DNA of 64,000 nt, taken from the NCBI RefSeq assembly GCF_029867415.1, contig NC_081185.1, positions 30,828,245 through 30,892,244 of the forward strand, in the 5' to 3' direction. Positions 33,853 through 44,488 of the stretch are shown piece by piece (the first letter of the stretch is position 1; each line of letters begins with the position of its first letter). The translations under genes were made by a program, and so were the position numbers. Source of the stretch: Vicia villosa. Its lineage: Eukaryota > Streptophyta > Magnoliopsida > Fabales > Fabaceae. Under the pieces are notes generated by a model. That model was not told the DNA's origin. It was given only the letters and a program-made list of their open reading frames with translations, and searched no databases.

Positions 33853-34500
33853 TTAGGGTGGCATATATGACACAAAGAACACATCATCTTTTTTCTTTCT
33901 TTTGTTTGGTAGCAATCCCATGAACTTAAAGTACCGATGATGTTGCTGCCAAATCCTTTTCAGCTTAATTTTATTGAACAAGGCATAAATGTCTTCCAAT
34001 ACTTTGTCAATTTCCTGTCTTTCATCTGCCTTGTTGTAAAAATAGTTTTTGGGGATACTCTTTTGTTGAAAATTTTCTTGTTGGATGTCCACATCTTCAC
34101 AAATTGTTAAATTTGTGGTTTTATCCAAAACTCGATCATCTTCAAGTTTCCTTATTTCTTCTTCCCCATATTTCTTTTTTACCTCAAATTCTTCTATTCT
34201 TACTGCATCCTCTTCATCTGATGTTAAGCATTTTTCTTCTGGTTCCACATACTCTTCTTCCAACTGTAACTTTCTCCAAATAAACCTATCTGGATAAAAG
34301 TTAGCTTCCTTACATTCATTCATAAGGATTCTTACCTCCCTCTTATATGCTTTGAAAATTTTAGTCGCCTCTTCCAAGGTGACTCCTGAATCAGGCGACC
34401 AACATGCAGGAGATACAGGTGGCAATGTATCAAAACAATACATAGCTACAAAACTCAGACAATTTGTTAGTAGCAAAGTATAGAAGAATTCATGAAGCAA
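33853..34500 (-). CDS. 215-residue protein of the array element, copy 3
   Basis: Predicted protein identical to copies 1 and 2, in the third array unit between LTR 3 and LTR 2. Confidence 0.5.
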   Translation of the reverse strand: MLHEFFYTLLLTNCLSFVAMYCFDTLPPVSPACWSPDSGVTLEEATKIFKAYKREVRILMNECKEANFYPDRFIWRKLQLEEEYVEPEEKCLTSDEEDAVRIEEFEVKKKYGEEEIRKLEDDRVLDKTTNLTICEDVDIQQENFQQKSIPKNYFYNKADERQEIDKVLEDIYALFNKIKLKRIWQQHHRYFKFMGLLPNKRKKKDDVFFVSYMPP

Positions 34501-34663
34501 AAATAATCTGACTCTTTTTTTTTTTTTTAATTTTTTTTTGATAAAAACAAATTCAAATAAATAAAAACAAAAACAAAATTTTAGCTAACGAACAACAAAA
34601 TTTCAATTGAACTAAAATTAAAACTCTATATTTTGGCAGTCCCCGGCAACGGCGCCAAAAACT

Positions 34664-36214
34664 TGATCGGTAAAATAGCAAGTGTACTATTTTGCCTCTG
34701 TAGTGATAATAGGGAAATTCCCCGAATGTCGATCTCAAGGACTGCACGTTAATATCGAGTTTAAATAATGGTTCAATTTAACAAAAACTATATTTGGAGT
34801 TTTGTTTGCAAATTGTGAATAAAAATAATTAAAATAAGCAGAAAAGTAAATTGGCTTTTTGACAAATATGAGTATTATGCTAGGGGTATAGTGTGTGATT
34901 ATTCCTGTAATAACCTTGGATTTAGATCTCTTCAACAAGTTCATAACCTTTAATTACCGCCCTTTAGATTATTTTCCCCTAAGTCCTTAGTGGGAAAACC
35001 TTTGAACATTCATCCTAAATCCTAAGTCCTTAGAGAATTATGATGAAATCAAGCCTTTATGTTATCAAGAGTTAACCGGTAACTATAGGGTATCCCTAGT
35101 TCTAGGTGATATCTACTATAGTCTAATCTTACAAAAACCTTAACAACCGCTGTCCAGCTGATCGTTAACCGTAAATCAATCTTGTTTGTCCGACAAAGAA
35201 AGCATAAAAACCTTGTACAATTAAATTGAATAAGAAAACAAATCTATTGATGAACTCAGGAATTCAAAATCATTACAGAATCAAATCAGGGACACCCCCT
35301 AGCATTAGGGTTTAGTTACTCATATTGTTCAAAGAAAACAAAATATAAAATAGATACATTACAAGAATTGAGATGAAAGTTGATCTTCAATCGCTTCCGT
35401 TCATGAAGACCTTCTTCTCTCCCAAACCCTTGTTTTCTCCAATCTTCAATCTTGTCTTCTCCTTGCCAAAAAGTCCTCTAATTCATCGTTCAAACTCTTC
35501 TAAATAGTGCAGACTCACTTAGGTTGGTTGGAAGTACCCAAAATGCCCCTTGGGTCAACACTTAATAAAAAATCACAAAAATCAGCAAAATCAGCGTTTT
35601 AGCCAACACTGGCCGTGTCAGGCAACACGGGTGGCCGTGTTGGCCTCCTGAAATTAATTTTTCAAAATCACACTCAGCACTGCTGACACGGGTGGCCGTG
35701 TTAGGTAACACGGGCCGTGTTGGTCCTTAACTTCAGAATTTGGATTTGCGTTCTTCATGAAAGTTGTAGCCATTTTTGTTAGCGAAATTTTGCCACTGGA
35801 ACCGCGTCATTCCGAGTTACGAAGCTCTAGTTATGATCAAAATACTACACGCTTATCACGATGAGAAACATGCTGAAAATTTCTAGATCTCACACTTGCT
35901 AACACGAGCCGTGTCAGCCCCGTGAATTTCATCTCTTTTGCATTTTCTTGGCCACGCTTCATCCTAACACTGTCAGTTTCAGGTGACACAGGTGGTCGTG
36001 TCAGACCTAATGTAGCTTGATTTTTCACTTCCTTCGAAACTCCCCTTTTTGTACTTTTTCGCATTGATTTGTCTCGATTTATTCCTTGGAGCCTGCAAAT
36101 AGTAAAATACACAACCAAAGCATAAAATGACGAATAAAGAAATAAAACACTCAATAACATAACTTAAACATACTTAAAAACAACGGTAAATATATGTGTG
36201 AAAACCACTGATCA
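34664..36214 (-). repeat. Array LTR 3
   Basis: 1551 bp and shares the T variant of LTR 2. Its primer site is at 34640-34657. Confidence 0.88.
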
Positions 36215-37325
36215 AACTCCCCCAAACTTAAACCGTTGCTTGACCTCAAGCGACAATTACAAAAGTTAATGACCCTCATAGCACACGGTGTTCATACGTG
36301 AGATATCTGTCTGTATTGATCAAGAAACAGTTGGTTCGACATTCACATGACGCGACGAGTTTTTTTACCACATTAAACCTCAAGCTCCCATTTCGGATAC
36401 CTCTCCAACTATGCTTTGCACTTAAGTCTCTTTCCGATTTCCCTCCTCTTTCATTCGGACAATCATATTAAGGCACTGCATCTCTTATAATACTCATCAC
36501 CTGCATGAGACGAATCAAGGCTTCTTATTTTCTTTTCGTGGCACCAAACTAGCAGCATTGGCTACTTTTTATTACCGATGAAATTTTCAAACTTTGCAGT
36601 TATATATTGTCCTTTTGGACGACGTTTGGGGATCAATCTCCTTTGGGCTGAATAATCGGGTGAGAGTTACCCAACTTAGCGAGCCGATTGCCTTTTACCG
36701 CCTTTTCATCATTTGGTGCCAACTTTATATCTCTTTTTTTTTTCTCAACCAGTCACCATGCAAGTGAATCTGAATTATGCCAGACTGTATCAATAAACTA
36801 CTCGAGAAGTACTTCTCAGGAGACAAGTACTATGGTGCAAATCTACACGTTAGACTCGTATTTCTTTTAGGGAACCAAGGGTGTTTAAACAAACCTCTTC
36901 TTGTCACATTATTCCGAACTTTATGTCCTCAAACAATCCTCGCTTCATCTCTATATACTATTCCCGATCGCTCTTTAGGATCAACACTTCTTCAACAAAA
37001 AATTTAAAATTTGGGCAGAATTCACTTTATGGTTTCACATCATACCTAATAACATAAAAATAACATAAAAATAAAATGCAAAGATAAGAGCCTCCCCCAA
37101 ACTTGAACTAAACATTGGCCTCAATGTTTCAGAACGAGCCTGAGAGAGGTGACTCACAGAGGGTAATGCACTCTAATGATCACTTCCAAGCTTTCACCAG
37201 AGACGTCCTCTTTTATTTCCTGAAAATAAAATAAACAAACAGAGAAATTAATTATTAAAACCGTGGGTTGCCTCCCACGAAGCGCTTCGTTTAACGTCGC
37301 ATGGCTCGACGATCCATTCCCCTTG

Positions 37326-37973
37326 TTAGGGTGGCATATATGACACAAAGAACACATCATCTTTTTTCTTTCTTTTGTTTGGTAGCAATCCCATGAACTT
37401 AAAGTACCGATGATGTTGCTGCCAAATCCTTTTCAGCTTAATTTTATTGAACAAGGCATAAATGTCTTCCAATACTTTGTCAATTTCCTGTCTTTCATCT
37501 GCCTTGTTGTAAAAATAGTTTTTGGGGATACTCTTTTGTTGAAAATTTTCTTGTTGGATGTCCACATCTTCACAAATTGTTAAATTTGTGGTTTTATCCA
37601 AAACTCGATCATCTTCAAGTTTCCTTATTTCTTCTTCCCCATATTTCTTTTTTACCTCAAATTCTTCTATTCTTACTGCATCCTCTTCATCTGATGTTAA
37701 GCATTTTTCTTCTGGTTCCACATACTCTTCTTCCAACTGTAACTTTCTCCAAATAAACCTATCTGGATAAAAGTTACCTTCCTTACATTCATTCATAAGG
37801 ATTCTTACCTCCCTCTTATATGCTTTGAAAATTTTAGTCGCCTCTTCCAAGGTGACTCCTGAATCAGGCGACCAACATGCAGGAGATACAGGTGGCAATG
37901 TATCAAAACAATACATAGCTACAAAACTCAGACAATTTGTTAGTAGCAAAGTATAGAAGAATTCATGAAGCAA
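37326..37973 (-). CDS. 215-residue protein of the array element, copy 4
   Basis: It differs from the other copies by one residue (Ala to Gly in KEANFYP, about residue 66), caused by aagttacctt instead of aagttagctt. It is the copy next to the outermost LTR 4, which is also the most divergent LTR. Confidence 0.5.
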   Translation of the reverse strand: MLHEFFYTLLLTNCLSFVAMYCFDTLPPVSPACWSPDSGVTLEEATKIFKAYKREVRILMNECKEGNFYPDRFIWRKLQLEEEYVEPEEKCLTSDEEDAVRIEEFEVKKKYGEEEIRKLEDDRVLDKTTNLTICEDVDIQQENFQQKSIPKNYFYNKADERQEIDKVLEDIYALFNKIKLKRIWQQHHRYFKFMGLLPNKRKKKDDVFFVSYMPP

Positions 37974-38136
37974 AAATAATCTGACTCTTTTTTTTTTTTT
38001 TAATTTTTTTTTGATAAAAACAAATTCAAATAAATAAAAACAAAAACAAAATTTTAGCTAACGAACAACAAAATTTCAATTGAACTAAAATTAAAACTCT
38101 ATATTTTGGTAGTCCCCGGCAACGGCGCCAAAAACT

Positions 38137-39687
38137 TGATCGGTAAAATAGCAAGTGTACTATTTTGCCTCTGTAGTGATAATAGGGAAATTCCCCGAAT
38201 GTCGATCTCAAGGACTGCACGTTAATATCGAGTTTAAATAATGGTTCAATTAAACAAAAACTATATTTGGAGTTTTGTTTGCAAATTGTGAATAAAAATA
38301 ATTAAAATAAGCAGAAAAGTAAATTGGCTTTTTGACAAATATGAGTATTATGCTAGGGGTATAGTGTGTGATTATTCCTGTAATAACCTTGGATTTAGAT
38401 CTCTTCAACAAGTTCATAACCTTTAATTACCGCCCTTTAGATTATTTTCCCCTAAGTCCTTAGTGGGAAAACCTTTGAACATTCATCCTAAATCCTAAGT
38501 CCTTAGAGAATTATGATGAAATCAAGCCTTTATGTTATCAAGAGTTAACCGGTAACTATAGGGTATCCCTAGTTCTAGGTGATATCTACTATAGTCTAAT
38601 CGTACAAAAACCTTAACAACCGCTGTCCAGCTGATCGTTAACCGTAAATCAATCTTGTTTGTCCGACAAAGAAAGCATAAAAACCTTGTACAATTAAATT
38701 GAATAAGAAAACAAATCTATTGATGAACTCAGGAATTCAAAATCATTACAGAATCAAATCAGGGACACCCCCTAGCATTAGGGTTTAGTTACTCATATTG
38801 TTCAAAGAAAACAAAATATAAAATAGATACATTACAAGAATTGAGATGAAAGTTGATCTTCAATCGCTTCCGTTCATGAAGACCTTCTTCTCTCCCAAAC
38901 CCTTGTTTTCTCCAATCTTCAATCTTGTCTTCTCCTTGCCAAAAAGTCCTCTAATTCATCGTTCAAACTCTTCTAAATAGTGCAGACTCACTTAGGTTGG
39001 TTGGAAGTACCCAAAATGCCCCTTGGGTCAACACTTAATAAAAAATCACAAAAATCAGCAAAATCAGCGTTTTAGCCAACACTGGCCGTGTCAGGCAACA
39101 CGGGTGGCCGTGTTGGCCTCCTGAAATTAATTTTTCAAAATCACACTCAGCACTGCTGACACGGGTGGCCGTGTTAGGTAACACGGGCCGTGTTGGTCCT
39201 TAACTTCAGAATTTGGATTTGCGTTCTTCATGAAAGTTGTAGCCATTTTCGTTAGCGAAATTTTGCCACTGGAACCGCGTCATTCCGAGTTACGAAGCTC
39301 TAGTTATGATCAAAATACTACACGCTTATCACGATGAGAAACATGCTGAAAATTTCTAGATCTCACACTTGCTAACACGAGCCGTGTCAGCCCCGTGAAT
39401 TTCATCTCTTTTGCATTTTCTTGGCCACGCTTCATCCTAACACTGTCAGTTTCAGGTGACACAGGTGGTCGTGTCAGACCTAATGTAGCTTGATTTTTCA
39501 CTTCCTTCGAAACTCCCCTTTTTGTACTTTTTCGCATTGATTTGTCTCGATTTATTCCTTGGAGCCTGCAAATAGTAAAATACACAACCAAAGCATAAAA
39601 TGACGAATAAAGAAATAAAACACTCAATAACATAACTTAAACATACTTAAAAACAACGGTAAATATATGTGTGAAAACCACTGATCA
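38137..39687 (-). repeat. Array LTR 4 (outermost 5' LTR)
   Basis: 1551 bp. It differs from the others at a few places (for example caattaaac instead of caatttaac near 38250, and taatcgtac instead of taatcttac near 38600). Its outer end abuts the MULE reading frame at 39688, so the first five flanking bases, GATGT, are a candidate target duplication. Its primer site is at 38113-38130. Confidence 0.88.
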
Positions 39688-42648
39688 GATGTCATAAAGG
39701 ACTTAAATGTAGGTAATGGTGTTGGGAATAATGATGGGAACAATGATGTGAACACTGATGTGAACACTGATGCTTTGAATGATGTGAACAATGATGATTT
39801 GAATGATGTGAACAATGAGGGTCTGAATGATGTGAACAATGAGGGTCTGAATGATGTGAACAATGAGGGTCTGAATGTTGATGAAGGGAATAATGTTGTT
39901 GTTGAGGGTCTGAATGGTGTAGATACTACAAGCTCTGATGACAGTAAGGATGAGAGTTACAAGTATGACAGTGCTTTGGCATTTAGTGATTCTGATATGA
40001 GTGAGGATTATTCAGATGAAAATTTAGACAATCTTGTTGAATATGATGGAAACCATGAAGGAACAAGTAAAAGTAAGAAAAAGAAATGGGAAGAAGAAGA
40101 CAATGGAAGTTTATGTGATAGTGAGGAGTTAGATAGTGGATGTGATAGTGAGGAGAGTGATGCACCAAGAAAGAAGAAGTATCCCATTTTTAAGTTAATG
40201 AAAGATATGTCTAAATATAAATGGGAGTTGGGAACTTATTTTAACTCAAAAGGTGACTTTAAGGAAGCAGGAAGCAATTCAAACCTATTCTGTCCAATGT
40301 GGTAGGGCACTTAAGTTTGTGAAAAATGACAAACAGGGGGTGAGGGTTGTGTGTAAGGAAGGCTGTCAGTGGGAGGCTTATTGTGGAAAGCTGCCTAATG
40401 AGGAGACTTGGCAACTTAGGAAATTAGTTGATATACACAGTTGCTCTAGGGAATACAATGTGAAGATGATGAGTACAAAATGGCTTAGTAAGAGGTTGCA
40501 AAACTCATTGAAAAATAACCCTAAGTTGAAGCTAAAGGATATAAAGGAGAAGGCTCTAAAGAAATGGAATGTGGGGGTTAATAAGACAAAGGCAATTAGG
40601 GCCAGATTTGCAGCTAGGGATATGGTTGATGGCTCATTTTTAGGAGATTATACAAGGATATATGATTATTGTCATGAAATTCTAAAGACAAATGCTGGTT
40701 CAACTGTGAAGTTAAATGTGACACCTATACAAGAACAAGGTGAGGACAGAAGGCCTTATTTCAAAAGGCTATATATTTGCTATGCTGGTTGCAAAAAAAG
40801 TTTCAAGTTGTGTAGACCTATTATTGGTCTAGATGGATGCTTCTTAAAGGGACTTTGTGGAGGTCAGATTTTGGCAGCCATAGGTACAGATCCCAATGAC
40901 CAAATGTTACCTATTGCTTTTGTTGTGGTGGAAGGGGAGACTAAAGATAGTTGGTCTTGGTTCTTAGAACTTCTAATTGATGATCTTGGTGGAAGGGAAG
41001 AATGTAGAACATATACATTAATTTCTGATCAGCAAAAGGTACCACTATGAATAATTTCTAAAATTCAGTTATGGTAATTTTGCATTTTCAGTTATGGTTT
41101 AATTTTGCATTTTCTTTAAATTTTGCAGGGTCTTCTTCCTGCAATGGATGAATTACTACCAGGTGTTGAGCAAAGATTTCGTGTGAGACACCTATACAAT
41201 AATTTCAGAAAGAAGTATCCAGGGAAAATGTTGAGGGAGATAATTTGGAAGGCTGCAAGGGCTACCTACCCACAAGCATGGGAGAGGGAGATGAGAGGGA
41301 TGAGACAGATACATGAAGATGCATATAAGCACATGATGCAGACTCCACCAAGATTTTGGAGCAAGTCATTCTTTAGGACAACTTCAAAGTGTGATGCTGT
41401 GTTGAATAATATGTCAGAGGCTTTCAATAGTGTGATTGTAGACTCAAGAGCAAAGCCACTAGTGACAATGCTAGAAGAAATAAGGGGATATATTATGGAA
41501 AAGTGGGCTACAAACTGGTTGAAATTCTCTTTACTGAGTGATGAGGATGTTCTGCCAAACATCAAGAAGAAAGTGGAAAAAGCAAATTGTTACACAAATT
41601 CTTGGATTATAAGGTATAAAAGTTATTTAAAGTCAGACACATTGAGTTTATATTTGACTTGTAGGATGTCTTGTTTTTATGACTTGTAGGATATCTTGTA
41701 GTTTTGACTTGTTTTTATGACTTGTAGGATGTCTTGTAGTTATGACTTGTTTTTATGACTTGTAGGATGTCATCTGAGTTTATATTTGAAGTCAGACACA
41801 TTGAGCACCAAGGTGACATTTTTGGGGTCAACCTAAAGGACCATGGTTGTTCATGCAGAAAATGGCAACTGACAGGTCTACCTTGTGTTCATGCTCTGTC
41901 TGCAATGAAGAGTAGAAACATCAATGTTGATGATTACATCCTAGATATCTATAAGAAGGCAAGGTATATATCTGTGTATGAACCTATCATATATCCTGTT
42001 AATGGGGCAAATTTATGGGTCAGAATAGAGTATTCAGATGTGCAGCCACCAAAATTCAAAAAGATGCCATGAAGACCAAAGAAGAGGAGGAACCGTGAGC
42101 AGGGTGAAATTGATGGAACAGACAGAAAAATAAGAAAAACAGGTATGGTCCTTAGGTGCACCAGGTGCAGACAGATTGGACACAATAAGTCCACTTGTAA
42201 GAGGACACAACCACCACAAGATACACAAGCCACTGCAACTCAGCCAACACCAACACAAGTTACTGCAACTCAGACAAGGGCACCAACAAGAACCACTCAG
42301 CCAACACCTACACAACCTACTGCAACTCAGCCAAGGGCACCAGCAACAACCACTTAGCCAACACCTTCCCAACCTACTGCAACTCAGCCAAGGGCACCAG
42401 CAAGAACCACTCAACCAACACCTACACAAGCTACTACAAGTCAGCAAAGGGCACGAGCAACACCTACAAAGGCTACTGTTACAAGGCCACAGAAGTTGCC
42501 TTACAAGAAGCCAAGACAATCATCTGTTACAATACATTCTGCTTCAAAGGGACCAACCACAAGATTGAGTGCATCACAAAATGCAGTCGGACCTACAACT
42601 AGGAGGACCACTCTAACAAAAAGGAACAACACAAAGAAGTCCTTTTAG
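39688..42648 (+). pseudogene. MULE (MuDR-type) transposase, broken
   Basis: The reading frame starts at the edge of the retrotransposon array, so the N-terminus is lost. It encodes an acidic region with three NDVNNEGL repeats (about 39779-39870), a MuDR DNA-binding-like domain (GRALKFVKND...CQWEAYC...HSC), the MULE transposase core (GLDGCFLKGLCGGQ, then ISDQQKGL), a SWIM zinc finger (CSCRKWQLTGLPCVHA, 41851-41900), a CCHC knuckle (CTRCRQIGHNKSTC) and a Thr/Pro/Gln-rich tail. Two introns with GT/AG ends fit: 41039-41128 (phase 0) and 41614-41765. Lesions: a 7-bp tandem duplication (aggaagc at 40262-40268 and 40269-40275) shifts the frame, TGA at 42070-42072 replaces the Gly expected before RPKKRR, and TAG at 42355-42357 replaces a Gln codon. 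Confidence 0.9.
41614..41765 (+). repeat. MULE intron 2 with internal minisatellite
   Basis: The intron consists largely of three to four copies of a gacttgtaggatgtcttgt-like unit. Each copy carries a TTGTAG that could serve as an acceptor. The last one (AG at 41764-41765) joins in phase to the exon encoding the SWIM finger. Confidence 0.6.
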
Positions 42649-42699
42649 ATTTATGTACCTTTCTGTTTTAAGACTATTTAGTTTATAATTGTTGTTTTA

Positions 42700-42915
42700 A
42701 ACAAAGTTTAGACTTATGTTTTGGTTTCAGTAACAAGCTGTGTTTGAACAAAGGTTGAACAAAGGTTGTATTTTGGTGTGTAACAAAGGTTTGAACAAGG
42801 GTTATATTTTGGTTTGTAACAAATTTGAACAAAGGTTGTGTTTTGGTATCTAACAAGCTGTGTTTTAGTATGTAACAAGCTGTGTTTTAATATGTAACAA
42901 ATTTTTGTTATGTTA
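42700..42915. repeat. Degenerate minisatellite 3' of the MULE gene
   Basis: Five to six imperfect copies of a unit like aacaaaggttgtgttttggta/tgtaac follow the transposase stop. No coding potential on the plus strand; the minus-strand ORF here is only the repeat read backwards. Confidence 0.65.
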
Positions 42916-43166
42916 ACAATATCACTCATTAAAATAGTAGATGGACTTAAAACAATGTGAACAAGGTTTATGTTTAACAAACTGTTTATCAAACTTAAAC
43001 ACTAAAATGAAGAAGACAACTTGGATATTCCATATTATTAAGACAAAAATAGACCAACAATTTATGGTCTCCCAATGTCACAAAATAGAGCATAAACTTA
43101 ATAGAAAATAGTATATGGACTTAAAACAACTTGAGGCATCCCACTGTCACAACAACTTGAGATCTC

Positions 43167-43815
43167 TTACAACATTTTGACTACTAAGACAAATAACACA
43201 CAAAAAAACATAAACTTCCAAATCTTCTTCCACCTAATGTTGATCTTCAAAGTATCCTCTAATTCCATAGTATTGAGCCTTAATATTTCAACCTGTTTTT
43301 TGGCTTCTTCCATCTCTTCACTAAGCACTTCAAACTTCCATTGATCATTCATCAAGGTTTGCTCAATTTCACCTTTACATTCTTCATAGAACCATTGAAA
43401 AAATCCACAACCAGGATTACTGTGTCCCTGTACATGTTGACAACGAAAATTGGGATGCATTAGATTAACATTATAACAACAATAAACTTATCACAACTGA
43501 AACTAATCCTTACCTTAAAATGTTGACAACCCCAAAATAGCTTTCCATAGTTCTTGACAGTCTGTGCCTTGCGAAGAGCCGCGTTGTCTCCACAGCGACA
43601 TAGAGGCTTCCATGGAAGATTAGATGTGCTAAATACCTGTGACTCACTTAGGTTTCTATTTGTTGATGATGAGCCACGCATAGAGCTCATGATTACTAAC
43701 AATTTAGCTTTCAATTTGGAATCTTGGGAACCAATTTCATCTAGGGTTGACTTTGGGGAAAAATATGAACGACCTTTAGCAAGCAATGAAGAAGAAGATT
43801 GTGCTGACTAGACAT
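43167..43815 (-). pseudogene. GRF-type zinc-finger protein, probably broken at its start
   Basis: Two minus-strand exons fit: up to 43514, then 43427-43167, with a GT/AG intron at 43428-43513 in phase 0. Together they give CRCGDNAALRKAQTVKNYGKLFWGCQHF, then CGFFQWF, the full GRF zinc-finger pattern. A Glu-rich coiled-coil segment and a hydrophobic C-terminus (about FMFFCVLFVLVVKML) follow. The frame has no ATG before an upstream TAG; an ATG at 43815 lies in a neighbouring frame, as a 1-bp loss would produce. The ORF is convergent with the MULE transposase and ends about 520 bp from it. GRF proteins occur near plant MULEs, so it may be cargo or a second gene of the transposon. Confidence 0.65.
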
Positions 43816-43905
43816 CCCTCATTTTTTCCATAAATTCTCACATCAAGTTTCACTCATTTCTCAAACTTCTACCTCATAATTATTTTCTCTTCTTCCCCGG
43901 CAAAA

Positions 43906-44073
43906 ATGGCAAAGTGGATGGATACGTTTTTTCTTATGGTCATCACTGTTTTGGTGGTGATCATGTCCTTTTTCTGTTTGCATAGTCCTGAAAAATGCGG
44001 ACCTGGGTTGCTTACACTCTCGTTCATCTATATGTTGTTATTTATAGCATGGGTTTTTAATCGTCATTTTTAA
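43906..44073 (+). CDS. Small predicted membrane protein (55 aa)
   Basis: An ATG-to-TAA ORF whose product has two strongly hydrophobic stretches (about residues 7-24, TFFLMVITVLVVIMSFFC, and about 34-50, GLLTLSFIYMLLFIAWV) joined by a short polar loop containing SPEKCGPG. It lies about 90 bp from the presumed start of the divergent GRF gene. Function unknown. The clean two-helix layout makes it more than a random ORF, but its length alone cannot prove it is a gene. Confidence 0.4.
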   Translation: MAKWMDTFFLMVITVLVVIMSFFCLHSPEKCGPGLLTLSFIYMLLFIAWVFNRHF

Positions 44074-44488
44074 AGTTTGTCGTATCTTTCGCTTTCAAAT
44101 AAAGTACCGTTTATTTTATTTGTCGTACTGTTCATTATATTATGTAATATTCGTACTGTCAGTATTAAATGTTGTACTATCTGTCGTACTGTCGTTTAAT
44201 TATTAAGATAATATTATGTGTGTTTTCTGCTAGTTAAATATTTATTTTTCTGTGCATTAAATATTTTTCAAGGTTATTATCGGTAATTTCGTTCGCGTAC
44301 AGTATATTCTATTTATTTATTATGTTTGTGTTTTTTTTTAACAGCTCAGGTAAATAAATTTTCACCATTAACACAACAAAAAACAAAAAGAAAAAATTAA
44401 CTTTAACTATTGAATTTTCACTTTAACTGTTACGTTAATGCCCGGACAGCCAGTTAACAGTCAAACCCGCTGACAGCACGATTCTCCG
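44074..44488. other. Non-coding; probable right end of the MULE
   Basis: AT-rich, with four copies of gtcgtac/cgtactgt-like words (about 44078-44210). The terminal inverted repeat of the MULE should end in this interval, but its partner was lost with the left half, so I cannot place it. Confidence 0.4.

Larger units (their letters stand above)
26299..39687 (-). mobile_element. Tandem array of a non-autonomous Athila-like LTR element
   Basis: A unit of about 3474 bp is repeated 3.85 times head to tail with only scattered differences. Read on the minus strand the order is LTR4 (39687-38137), internal, LTR3 (36214-34664), internal, LTR2 (32741-31191), internal, LTR1 (29266-27716), and a truncated internal part ending at 26299. 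Each LTR is 1551 bp with TGATCA at both ends. Each internal region (1922-1924 bp) has an Asp-tRNA-type primer site (TGGCGCCGTTGCCGGGGA), one 215-codon ORF, a conserved palindrome and a terminal polypurine tract. There is no gag, RT or integrase. A single insertion would have two LTRs; four LTRs sharing three complete internal regions imply unequal recombination between LTRs. Confidence 0.9.

Noticed and set aside
42034..42568. 161-codon minus-strand and 130-codon plus-strand ORFs rich in Cys/Trp or Gln/His
   Set aside because: Other-frame readings of the Thr/Pro/Gln repeat tail of the MULE transposase.
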